Positions 35,642 through 47,400 of a stretch of 64,000 nucleotides of DNA are shown here, in pieces. This DNA comes from Phragmites australis. Its lineage: Eukaryota; Streptophyta; Magnoliopsida; Poales; Poaceae. The position numbers and the translations under genes are program-made. The notes under the pieces were generated by a model, which was not told where the DNA came from, did no database searches, and saw nothing but the letters and a program-made list of their open reading frames with translations. Each line of letters begins with the position of its first letter. Within the stretch, counting starts at the first letter, position 1. Location: assembly GCF_958298935.1 (NCBI RefSeq), contig NC_084937.1:21337568-21401567 (forward strand), in the 5' to 3' direction.

Positions 35642-35929
35642 GGCGCGCACGGGTGGTTTGGTTGGTGTCGGACTCTCTCTGCCCTAGCTTGCGGAGTGCT
35701 TCGAGTGCGAGTGCAACGACTCCATGTGACGAGACGGGATTTATAGGAGTTGCAATGTGGATTTGGTTGGGAGAAGTCTTCTCACGAGGGTTGTTGAGTC
35801 ATCTTCACTTTGGGCCGTCGGATCACTCGATTTGGGCCGTGCATAGCTGATATATGCTCCATCCGATCACTTAAGAGCGTCTATTGATACAGTCTCCCAA
35901 ACACAAATTTGATCGCTATTTTCTACTTG

Positions 35930-36873
35930 CACTGCAACAAAACTGGTCATTCGCGCTGAATCATCAGTATCGGCTAGACCAAAAGCCCAGAACCAACACT
36001 AATGAAGTATCAGCGTCGGTTCATAAAAAAATCAATATCACTGTCGGTTTAAATTAAAAACCGATAATATGTACCATCGGTTCGAATTAAAAACTGACAA
36101 TAATGTTAACATCACTATCGGTTTTTAATTCGAATTGGCAATAATATGAGATCCAGACCCAATTTCACTTTATTAAGCTTTTGGCTCGCAAGTCTCTGCA
36201 CCCATCTCTCCTCATCCTCTCTCTCACTCTCATCCTCTTTGTCTCCTCCCTCTCTCGAACTCTCCTCTCATCTCCTCTCTCGCCACTGTAGCCCCTTCTC
36301 AAGCCCCATCTCTACCACTCTGCCAAGAAGCTTCGCCCAAATTGCTACCAGGCCAAGCATGCCGCCGCCGATGTCACCCTCACCCACCTCTCCCTCCATG
36401 AGCCATTCACCTCCCTCGCCGCCTGGGTAGGATCAGGCCCGAGCCACTCGCCGATGTTCGCCACCACCATCAAGCTTACCGGGTTGAGCTTTGCTGGCGA
36501 CCCTACTAGGACCAAGAAGCAGGCCAAGAAGAACGCCTTCATGGTCTCCTAGTCCTCCCTGCGTCATCGGAGATTGGGGGCAAGGTCGTCATCTTCCACC
36601 GCGGCTCGGGGGCGAGGTCGTTGTCCACGACAGTGTAATAGATCTGGGAGCCCGTCCACAACAGCGGTGGGAATTGCGAGCTCATCTATGACACTGGGTC
36701 GGTGGAACTATCAAGGCAGCGACGCGGGAGCACCGTGTCAAGCGGTGACGGGAGCGACTCATTTCATTTATTTTTTCTTCGGAAACAACTTTAGTGCCAG
36801 TTGTACAACCGGCTGTGACAACGATTCACTGCTGAATGCAAAACTAACACTGAATGGATATTTTGTAGTAGTG
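35930..36873. mobile_element. Non-autonomous CACTA element carrying host gene DNA
   Basis: The left end CACTGCAACAAAACTGGTC and the right end read inward, CACTACTACAAAATATCC, are a slightly mutated CACTA inverted pair. The left subterminal part contains several CGGTTTAAATTAAAAACCG-type palindromic motifs at 36,010-36,140. Flanking triplets are TTG and ATG, a 2-of-3 match. No transposase is present; the interior is a captured gene fragment. Confidence 0.65.
36292..36552 (+). pseudogene. Captured double-stranded-RNA-binding protein fragment
   Basis: An 86-codon open stretch between stops reads KKLRPNCYQAKHAAADVTL, the second helix of a plant DRB-type dsRBD, then SLAAW, then directly GSGPSHSPMFATTIKLTG, LSFAGDPTRTKKQAKKNAF, the middle and end of a second dsRBD. 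The start of domain 1 and the start of domain 2 are missing, so the fragment joins two half-domains. The GTAGGATCAG at the join might be a leftover of a splice or deletion. No start codon is evident. Plant DRB proteins assist Dicer; this fragment cannot fold as a full domain. Confidence 0.7.
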
Positions 36874-37050
36874 ATGAAACATAAAGAGGGTCGCTATCTG
36901 TGGAGTTTTCATCCCCATAGTACTTTTCGAGTTAATCAAACTGAGGTTCAGATTCATACTATAGATGCTCAGTTTGTCATCAGAGTACAAAATTGATAGA
37001 TCGACCACGGGCCTCATTGGAACTCACTAAAACATTATATATATATAGTA

Positions 37051-37105
<55 letters not shown>

Positions 37106-38411
37106 TAGATACCATGCATTTGATCATGTCGAAGAAGAAAAAATATCTGCATTTCATGCTGAAAACTGAATAGAACTAGCTCTGAGGACTGATTGGAAAA
37201 ATATGTTAAACATACTAAATTTATGGTAGATACCATCACCAACAAAGTGAAGCAAATTCTGTAGTACACAATCGAGAAAGATTCTTATAAGACACCATCT
37301 ATATCATCAATCTCGTGATTCAATAGCTGGACTGAAGAGCAGAAAGAGGAGTGAACACGTGTCATTACAAAGGAGATGATCTTTTATAGAATCAGACCTT
37401 ATAGAATTTGTTCCGAACAAAACGCGCGACACCAGAACACATGACTATCCGAGGGGATCCCTTTCAGTTTCAGCCCAACTGTTAAGCACCAGAAGGTAGG
37501 GGGAAAAGCACATCATATATAGCTTCTGTGTAAAGATTGTTTCTGACGAGAAAGCTGATACAATCAACAACAAATTTAGCAACGGCATGCATCGTGGCCG
37601 GTCGTCTGGGTCCATGCCCGTTCGGTTGGGACAGTACTGGTTTGGTCGTGGGACTGAATCAATCCTACTTATAGATTTCAATGGCCAGGCCATCCATGAT
37701 CCAACTCCAGGTACTCTACAAGCGTGCATGGCCTTGTCGTTTGTTGCGAAACCTCACATCCAGCTTGTTAGAACACTAGCATCTATCAGTATCGTAAGTT
37801 CGTAACATGAGATAGACAACCGTTTCCATAAACATCTTCTCTAATCACCCCATTATACATGCTCTTACAGCAAAAGATGAGCATACTGAGAAACTGAAAA
37901 GTGCGATAGAACAAAGCAACATAAGTGTCACAACAGATCTAACGAGAAAGACTAAAGCTAGACAGAGTTCGATCAGACCAGCAAGTATCACAACAGATGT
38001 AACACAAAAGTGTTCAGTTGTTAATGCGTATCTATCTTAGTGCCTGCCTGATGCCATGGCTAAATGGTTAGGCTTACGTTATGGATGGAAGACGGTTTGG
38101 TGAAGGTTTCTGCCTCTCTGCATAGCTCCGGCCGGACCTCCGGCTCCCGGAACATGCGCACCAGCAGTTCTGCACTGCCCACGCAGTGTCGGCGGTCGAC
38201 ACGCATATGCAGACTCCGCTTGAACAACGCCACAAAAATAAAAATCTCAAGTAGGTCACGAATGGGAGAGGTGTTGGTGAACCACACAAATACTGTAAAA
38301 GGTGGCGCACACCATGGAAGCCTGAAAGACTGAAACGATTGCCGAAACCCCGATCTGAAAAGAGTAGTACTAAGTGATTAGGTGGAGAGCAAGGTTCTTA
38401 TTTAAGCATGC
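36874..38411. other. Unassigned sequence
   Basis: Contains the AT microsatellite. 37,830-37,866 resembles the right end of the foldback MITE that follows. Short open frames at 37,445-38,333 match no family that I know. Confidence 0.45.
37054..37103. repeat. (AT)n microsatellite
   Basis: About 25 uninterrupted TA/AT units. Confidence 0.97.
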
Positions 38412-38794
38412 TTAGAGCATGAACAATACTAGATATTTATAGCTTATAAGTGCTTAAGGAAAAAGAGTGTTAAACAACTACATAAAAAATATAGATTTCA
38501 ATACTAACAAAGACTACATGTACTTAAATATAGGTAACTATCTTGCTATTACTGATATAAGTAGCGATGCTTAAGTAAACACCTCGCTCTCTATCTAAGC
38601 ACATGTATTACCCCAGTTGATAAAAAAACCAATTTTTTTCATAAGTACCTTCTCTAACACCTATTGTACATGCTTTTATATTAATGCTAACAAGATAGTT
38701 ATAGCACATGTAGTCTTTTTTCATTGAAAATTACAATTTTTAAATAGCTACTTAACACTCTCTCTTTAAACACCTAGCATTGTTCATGGCCTAA
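38412..38794. mobile_element. Foldback MITE with long inverted repeats
   Basis: The left arm (CATGAACAATACTAGATATT..., GACTACATGTACTTAAATAT, AACTATCTTG) is repeated in inverted orientation in the right arm (ending TGTTCATGGCCTAA). The arms exceed 130 bp each with moderate divergence. Ends are TTA...TAA, compatible with a Tourist/PIF-type MITE, though target duplication cannot be separated from the inverted end. Confidence 0.7.
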
Positions 38795-38832
38795 TGCTTC
38801 ACTATAAGAATTGAATTCTGTTATGATATAAT

Positions 38833-41025
38833 GGGCCTGTTTGAGAGGGTTCTAGCTCTAAACTCCACCATGGATCTAAGCAGAATCCTCCCAAACACCC
38901 CAACTCTATCAATTGATGCAGCAGCTAACTCCATAGAGCAGCTCACCTTCTAGTTTATTTTAGTGAAGCAGCTGAATGGGTACTTCACAAACCTTACAGA
39001 GAATACATCACATACTCAGAGAAGGTTACTTCAAATAGCCGATAAAAGTGATGATCAAACTTTCATACGTCCTTATAGAGTTAGGAGTAATTACCCATCA
39101 CTGCCACTAGTGTAATACCTCACGCCTCCACTCCGACCCCTCCCACATGCCCCCACACCCGCCCCTGCCCCCCACCTGAGCCCACTGGCGATTTTCCCTA
39201 GCACGCTGGCCTCCTCCTCCCACCGTCGACCGCCTCTTCCCGCCGCTGGCCACCTCCGCGCACCACCACCCTCCTCCACCTGCCACCTCTCGCCGTCGGT
39301 CGCCCGCTGATTGGTTTCGCTCGCGGACCCCTACCGCGGATCCGCCCGGCCATCGAAAGTTTGTGTTGTTTTATACATTTGCGACTATACTTGCTCCACT
39401 AACAACTGGGTAATTAGACCTTTACCCGCCTCCCTCCGTCGTGGATCTGCCAAGCCCAGCCACCGTTTTTCGCTCACTGCATGGTCGTCGAAGGTCTTCC
39501 GCCTGGTCGCCGACAAGGTATGTTTCCTCCCATTTGATTGATGCAAATTGTGTTTCCTCACTCCCAGGCATAGTAGGTCCTAGTGTTGTTCAACCTTGCA
39601 TCTTTCTAATCCAAATACCTGCATAGCAGCTCTTTTGCCAAGTGTGTAAATTCGTAGGTAACGCTTGCGACCTGTTTATATTTTGTTATAGTAGGTGTTG
39701 TTATTTGAGGATCTGATGTAGGTTAGTGATTGAACTGATGATACATTGTAGCTTGTTCTCTTGCTTTACATTTTAAAACTTTGGATTGAAAACTGAAAAC
39801 CGCAGGCAGCCCTCCCATAAGTCCATCTGAAAGCTAAATTAATGTGTATGATCTCACTTCAAAGATCCTGACGGCCCCTACCCTGCCCAAGTATTATTGT
39901 CTGTCCAGTGCACTATTGTAATAATATTGAGCTAAATAGTATTGGTTGACTTTTTTTGCTGAGAGGACCTTTTTTCTTTGCCTGATAGTTGCATTCTGTA
40001 ACTAGTAATATATCTGATTAATCGTACCAAAATGATTTTTTCAAAGACTCACCCAATAAAATCTTCTGTTAGATGATGACTGCCATTGCAATTGAAATAA
40101 ATTTCTTGGCTCCTGGGATGATAACTCGTTGTTTCCAAGAATCTGACTAGTGGAAGTAGTGGGCATTGGAGCAACAAGAAGAGAGTTTCTTAGAGATGGC
40201 CAGTTCCATCTATAGATGACACTACACCAAGATAAATAAGTGATCGGTTGCTTGAGTAATTTTATTTTAATTTATTTTACTTCGTTGATCTGTTCCTTTT
40301 CTCTTTTCTCCAGAGGTGATAAAGCATTTTGCAGCAGTGAGTGCTGGTACCAGGAGATGCTTTTTGATGAAGCAGTGGACAATTTGCGCTAGCTGATGGA
40401 TGAACGGGTTGAGTTTCATAAGAGGATGTTAGTGGAGGAAAGGCATGATCCTAAATAACCGAGACGAGATTTCTTTCTTCTTCTTTTGTTTTGTCATCTT
40501 TGCAAGATTGGATGCTATTTTCAGTAATGGAGGAGGGAATGATTTAGTCTTTTTTGCGGATTAAAGACCATTGCCCACTTTTGTAAGAGGTTGAAGATTG
40601 ATGACCTGGGCTTCTTGTTCATATGAGTTTCTGGTTAGTTGCAAGTTGTTGCTCCTACTCTAATTATGTCTCCTGATACAAGTTATGTTCAATTGATGGA
40701 GCAGCCCATAGAGCAGCTCACCTTCTAGTTTGTTTTAGTAAAACAGTTGAATGGGTACTCCACAAACCCTAATTTCATACGTCCTGTAGAGTTATGAATA
40801 ATTACCCATCATTATCACTAGGGTAATACCCCACGCCTCCACCCTCACCCCTCCCACATGTCCCCACGCCCGCCACTGCTTTAATTTGCTTTCATATTTA
40901 TGCACGAAATACACGAATGGTTACATAACCGATGCATGCACACCCGTTCCGAAAATTTCCCTTACCCTGCTGCTGCTTGATGCAGAGTAACGAGTGGCGC
41001 GCTGGAGCTCAATCCAAACACGCCC
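38833..41025. mobile_element. TIR element of about 2.2 kb carrying an FLZ gene exon
   Basis: The left end GGGCCTGTTTG is inverted at the right end (inward GGGCGTGTTTG). Direct repeats of about 180-250 bp (38,919-39,170 and 40,698-40,880) flank a central region with a captured spliced gene piece. The sequence type is common in grass PIF/Harbinger- or hAT-like elements. A clear target duplication is not seen, and the direct repeats suggest nested copies of one family. Boundaries are tentative. Confidence 0.5.
40314..40392 (+). pseudogene. Captured exon of an FLZ (FCS-like zinc finger, DUF581) gene
   Basis: After a good acceptor (TTTTCTCCAG ending at 40313) the frame reads GDKAFCSSECWYQEML then FDEAVDNLR and stops at 40390-40392. 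RGDKAFCSSEC followed by an acidic helix is the second half of the FLZ domain, and plant FLZ genes have an intron at about this point. The matching first half (Cys-X2-Cys and YMYRG part) is not visible upstream, though a possible donor (GACAAG before GTATGT) lies near 39,515. FLZ proteins bind SnRK1 kinase; this fragment holds only one Cys pair and is presumably non-functional. Confidence 0.65.
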
Positions 41026-41482
41026 ATTCTTCCTCGGTTGAGAGTTACTATAGGCTTAGGTGCTCGTTACAGGGGAAAAAAGCTCGATAAGCCCATCGAG
41101 GCCTAGCATAAAGCAGGCCACATTTCTGTTGGTATCGTTTTCTAGAAGTGCAAGAAAGCTAAAACTTCAGCATGGTTCTTTCTACATGGCCAAACCTCTG
41201 ACATGGCTAAAACTTCCTTGCACACAATTTACCTGGAGCTTAGCTAAATCCGCTGCTCAACAGAACCTGGAGGATTGAAGTATTCAAATCTGCAAGCCTT
41301 TGACAGCCATGCATTTTCGTTCCATCTTTTTGTATACAGATAGTTGGGCCAGAATGTTTCGGTGACTCGGCGTAAAAAGCTGCAGCCAAGCACACTTTGT
41401 TGCACAGTTGCACAGGCAGTAAGCAGTACTAGTAGCATCTCGTCCTCCATCGTTAAATGCATTATGATACAGATCGATTCGT
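41026..41482. other. 3' flank of the BAHD gene
   Basis: Should contain the 3' untranslated region of the BAHD gene on the minus strand. No other feature is recognised. Confidence 0.5.
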
Positions 41483-44400
41483 TCACTCCCCGTAGAAGGC
41501 CTTGTCGAAGCACTGCAGGTACTCCGGCTCGAGCGCGAAGAGCACGTTCACGGGGTCGTCCTTCTCCGGCCCCTGCGTCACGTACGCGGTGCCGCTGCCG
41601 AACATCTGCGCCGGCGCCACGAACCCCGGGCGGCCCCACCCGAAGTCGGCGTCGTAGATGGGCATGCCCAGCCAGCTCACCACCCACAGGTCCGACTCCG
41701 GCATGAACTGCCCGCGCGCCGCCTGGCTGCCCTCCTCCGACTCCAGCTCCAGGTAGTCGACCACCGACCGCACGAACGCGTCGTCCACGCGCGACACGGC
41801 GCGCTTGATCCGCTCCGCCACGAACCCGAGCGGCTGCGACAGCACGTCGCCGACCTTGACGGTGACCAGGTCCCGGACGATGGCGTTGCCGAAGTAGGTG
41901 GCCGGGAGCGGCGGGCGGAGGCGCTGCCGGATGTTGGCCGGGACGCGCAGGCGCGTGTCGCTCTCGGCGGGGAGGCTCCGGGCGACGCACATGGCGCGCC
42001 ACAGGTGGGCCGTCACCGCGCAGTAGGTGGACGCGCCCGGGGCGCAGCGGGCCTTGATGTCGGCGAGGAGCTTGGGCGGCACGGCGTAGACGCGGGTCAC
42101 GAACGGGCGGGGCGCGCCGTTGAGGTAGCTCGGCGAGTAGACCGGGTGCTCGAAGGGGACGTGCGGCGGGGAGCGCGCGCGGAGGAGGGTGCGGTCGTGG
42201 AACGGCGACGCGGACGGCGCCTCCCCGCGCGCCAGCCCCGTCCACGTCCGGATGAACTGGAACGCGCCGGCCCCGTCCATCGTCACGTGGTGCATGCCGG
42301 TGCCGACGGCGACGCCGCCGCACCTGAGGAACGTCACCTGCGCAGAATGCACGGCACTCACTCGGTTACATTTGTGACTGATGTTCCAATTAAGTTCACA
42401 TCCAGAAAACAGCAAATTAAACTGGATTCTAAGACAACTGTTCGATCTCACACAAATCAATCTTTTATATTAAAAAGAATCAAGATCATGTCACGATAAG
42501 CAGGTTAGCTCGTTCTCAGGCGGCTATATATCACGGGCGGCGCTTCGTCTTGTTGCAGGCAGCTAGCTATATACCACGGCTCCGATGCAGATGAATGAAA
42601 CAAATTGCCACTACGGTCGCAATCCTAGAATGGCATCAGTTATCTCCCCCGTTTCTTCTGATGCGGCTCGGGGATTTCAATTTCGTTTCATATTTTTTTT
42701 TCGTTCACTGCCGAATAGATTGAAATTTACGAAATTCCGATCATTTTTTGTTTACATATCAGTGATTTTTTTAAATTAGATATTTCGTTCCCTTCAAAAT
42801 TCATAAAATTTAATCCCTGAATCAACTGCGCTATCGGAATATCTTGACCCCATGCCTTGCGACGAGAAGATTTTTCATCGGAGCTTGAATCAACTGCGCT
42901 ATCGGCATATCTTGACCCCATGCCGTGCGACGAGAAGATTTTTCATCGGAGCTTGTCAGCAAGCGCGCCCATCCTGATCCGGGAGGCATGGTCCAGGACC
43001 CAGGTGGGAGCCAAAGAAAGCATGTACGCGCGCAGCTCCCTGCTCCACTCCCAGAGGGCGCTGCGATGAAAGCATCAAACAAGCTGCAGTTTTTTTCCTA
43101 CTTGCCCAGATCACTTCAGTTGGAGGAGGAAGGACAAGAATATCCTTCAGACGTGACAAAGGATTGTAGACAACCCTTCAGCTTGTTGGCATGGAACTAT
43201 CCATATTGAGCTTTAGGTACTATTAGGTATAGATTCGAATCTAAATTTTTTTAAGTCGGATATTACTAGCTCCAGAAATTTATAAAGTTAGAGTTATGAG
43301 TACACTAAAGATATTTGAATAAGTTATTTTTATTTTTATTTTAGTCAAAAATAGAAAATTAAACCACTTTATCTAACGTAGAGTTGAGGGTTGGAAGCTG
43401 GAGCTCTACCAAACAAGATCATAATCCGTTGATCAATAGGAATAAAAACTCGCATATCAGGATGTCAATTGCAAGAAATTCTGGGTGAGGATGGACAATG
43501 GAGGTGGAGCAGAGTAGAGAAGCACTTAGCCTGTTCCACTACTTGCCCCTGCCTCCCATGGCTTGCTGTTATTCCTCGCATTCTTGTCCATGATTGGCAT
43601 CATGGCTAGACGGCTAGGGATGGAAACGGATCTGATACGAATCGAATAGTATATTTTTCACATTGCTATCCATATTTTAATAAAATACGAATACAAATCT
43701 GAATATTCTCGAATGTGAATATGAATCGGATTGTTTGAATCTGAATCCACATTCGGATATCTACTCGATCAAGTTGTATGCAAATATCCTACACCTTTGA
43801 CGATAAGAATTTTTATTTTGGTGGGAAAAAAATTCATTCACATTTGGAATTACTAGAATTACTGAAATTTTAGAAATTTCATTCAAAATTCATGTCAGAA
43901 ATTTAAATTTTTAGTCAAATTTGATAAAATTTGACTGAAATTTGTTCCAATTTGATTGGGCCGGAATATATAAATTTTGTTCACCTCCAAAATGTCTAAA
44001 ACTTTAGCAAAATTTGGTTCCCTAGTTGGCGGATATGGATATTGTCCATTTCCACATCCAAATTCAAAGCAATTTAGATATCCACATTTGAATTTGAATC
44101 TTGAAAACGAATTTGAATACATCCATTTTAGTATATATTTCATAAACAAATATGGATATAAATATCCATATTTATGTTTTAACGGATACAAATATCAGAT
44201 AATTCGGATACCTGTTATTAATTTTCCACCCCTGGCCGCAGCAAGGGCAACTCCAAGTGGAGGCGGAATGGATTGATAGCTTGGCGATGCAGGGAGGAGG
44301 GGTTTTGATTTGGCCGCGGAGGTCGTCATTGTCGTAGGTGGGTAGGGCATTGATTCGCGCCGCTAGAGGTCGACACGCTAAGCCATCGTGGTGGCCATCG

Positions 44401-47400
44401 GGAGCGACGACGGTCGGATCTGGGTCGCAGAGAGGCAATCAACGAGGGGGCCGTGAGGTGGGTGGGTGTGGCGGTCAGTGAGTGGCCTGTGGGGTGTTCT
44501 CGGGATTTTGGGTTTCGGTATCACCCGCAGGTGCAAAATAGGACCCGTGTAACAAAAATGACCTTATTAGGCTATGATTGTGATTTTAGTGATTAATGAT
44601 AACATAGTCATTGGGACTAACATGTTTGTCAAGAATATATGTTATTATGTTTCATAGATGCAATACATCAAGAAACCACCACAACCGAGACAAAATTTGA
44701 TTGAATTGAAAAAATTTCAGGAAGATTTTCTCCACCAAAAGGTCTGGTGCAAAGAGGTTTACACTCATCGGTACTCTGTGTGTTAAACTCACGGAGTATT
44801 TCAGACAAATGGGAGAAGGCTGAGGGCCTCACCGGATAGTCCGGTGATTTGCACTAGGTAACATCAGAGCATTTCTTACAGAAAAGAATACAAGTGCAGA
44901 AGACTGAAGATCAACCCACCGAAAGATCCGGTGCTTAGTTTGTGCACACTGAAATATGGCACCGGAGTATTTCTTGCAGAGGTGATTGTAAGTGCTGAAG
45001 AATGAAGATCAAATCACTGGATAGTCCAGTGATCATAGAGGTAGTTGCACCGGAGCATTTATAGAGAAAAGAAGAGAAGGTTTAACTCACCAGATGATCT
45101 GGTGTAAATAGAATGAACACCGGATGAATGCACCGGAGCATTTTACACAGAGAGACTGCAAAGGCTCGGATGGCTCAGGATAACTCACCGGAAGATCCGA
45201 TGATGAATTTGAAGGTACACCAAAGTATCCGGTGTTCACAGAGGCATTGAGTGAAAGTCTAATGGCTAGTTTTTAAGATTTTACTCACTAGATGATCTGG
45301 TGTTAGTACTACTACTCTCACCGAATCATCTAATGTTAACAGTTTTTCTGAACTATTGGAAAAATGGCTAGTTGACGGGTTTGAGGTATGTTGCTGGAGT
45401 CTAGAGGAAGCTCATATACACTTAATATAATTAAAGTGATCATCTAAGGTAATTAAGTACAAGATTAGAGAGTGTTTAGTGTTTATAGAACTAGAGTGAG
45501 TTGTAGCTAGGTGCTACAGCTTGAAGAAGGGATCAAGGAGTGATCCTAACTTGTACCAAGTGGTACATCGACGCCTTGGAGTATTGATGACTTGCCGGCA
45601 TTTTGAACCTTGGTGGCTCAAACTTGTTGACCCTTCGATTTAGTGTGGAGCATCAGTAAGATACGTGTATGGGGACGCAGAGATCCTTGCCTTAGTGCCT
45701 CAAGCTCCAAAGTGATCATGACGGCAAGTGACCGAAAAAGAGACTAGTGGTGAGACCTTGTCTTGGTGGCTCATCATGCTTAAGATTTTGTCTTGGTGAC
45801 TAGGTAGCTCAAAAGCCATGACCGAAAGAAACTTGACGATCAGGAGTATATCTTTTGTGAAGCTCCAACGTGGATTAAGAATGACATTTATATCTTCGAT
45901 ATCACGAGATCCCTTTTGCCGAGTTTGTCTCTCTATCTTATTTATGTTTCCATATTTACATACTTGCAATTTATCTTACTAGAGTATGTTGCAATCCTCT
46001 TAAACGATAGAGTAGACACACTAGATAAACCTAGAGCACATTTATATAGAAATTAATATAGATTTATCTTATAAAGCTTTTAGAGTCAATTTGTTTTAGA
46101 TTTCTAAGTGTTCTAATTCACCGCCTTCTTTTAAGACGTCACCATTCCTCACAACCCGGATCTGAACCTGACTCGAATTAGGGTTCCAACCCGATGGCCC
46201 CATAGGGCGGTTTCTACACCTAAACACGTCTCCGTCGGGTCTGAAACCCGTGAGGACCTGACCTGACCCAGCCTACTGCCATTCTTAGCTAGCGCTTCCT
46301 TTTGCTATGGAAATTTAAGCCATAATTTGCTCTGGTTATTCTTCGGGCAAAGTAGAAAGATATTTCTTTAATGGAACACTGGCTTGCTTCTTTATATTAA
46401 CTTGTAAAGGGTTTTTGCTCATTTTTGTTTTGGTTGGTAAAATGGACTCCTGTTCTTTTGTTTTCTTTTTAAATTAATATATAACCAGTAGTGTTTCACT
46501 CAAAAAAAAATGGTACCGTCTAGAGAAAATGATCCTAGTTGTTAAGCCAACTGCTATTTTTAATAACCTACAGATAATGATACAAGAAATGGTCTAGAGA
46601 AAGGATGTTGCTAAATTTGAGATGCCTGAAATTAAAGGATCCTTCCAGTCGATCAATATGAACCGCAAAATAAAGATCCAATGGACTGTACATCATCTTC
46701 CTCCTCAAATCGTTTCAGCACAACGCTTCATTTCAATCGCTTTTGCCTCAGTACTACTCTCGCTCCCCGCCCTGCCCGCATCCCCGTCTCTGGTGGTGTC
46801 CCTGCCGTCCCTCCATCGCTAATCAATCTGTTTTCGAGCTCCCCTACCTCAACACTGGCCCATCAGTTATCTGTTGCCTTGCCTGCAGCCGATAGCGTCC
46901 CTACTGGCTCGTCCGCATCCTTTGTCTGGTTGGCATGCCACCGCCGATCTCATTCTAAGCCAGGAGATAGAGAATCCAGTCGGAGAAAAACTGTCAACGA
47001 ACAAGATAGGCGTTCATGTCCATCACCCGAACTCAATCAAGGTTTCAAGCGCCTGAAGCCTGAAACTTAGGAAGTGTGCTAGAGAAAACAATCCACATGA
47101 TTCAGATCAAGTTTAGTCACAAGTGTTGCACAACTTATGGGGTTGTTTGGCAAATGGCAATTTGCAAGAGGCTTGGTATTCGATTTTTTTTTTTTTTTTT
47201 TTTTTTTTGGCAACAGGCTTGAAACAGCTGTGCGTACTAGTACGATTTACCCGGCCTTGGTTCGTCCAAAGCTAGTACCGGCAGTACTATCAAACTTGCC
47301 GTCCCGTCATCAACTCGAGCCGTTGCCGGAAGCATCCAGCCAGCGAGGTGGGGGCCCGGCGACACGGACGGGCCTTCATGAGTAAGCCATTAATACTAAG

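Noticed and set aside
36146..36430. Ser/Leu-rich frame starting MRSRPNFTLL in the CACTA element
   Set aside because: This is CT-rich leader sequence in a different frame from the dsRBD similarity.
37445..38333. Possible gene exons around 37,600 and 38,060-38,330
   Set aside because: Open frames exist on both strands, but there is no recognisable domain, splice pair or homologue.
41244..42323. 359-codon minus-strand frame overlapping the BAHD exon 2
   Set aside because: It is Arg/Ala/Gly-rich shadow coding. The other frame has HXXXD and DFGWG and the correct splice.
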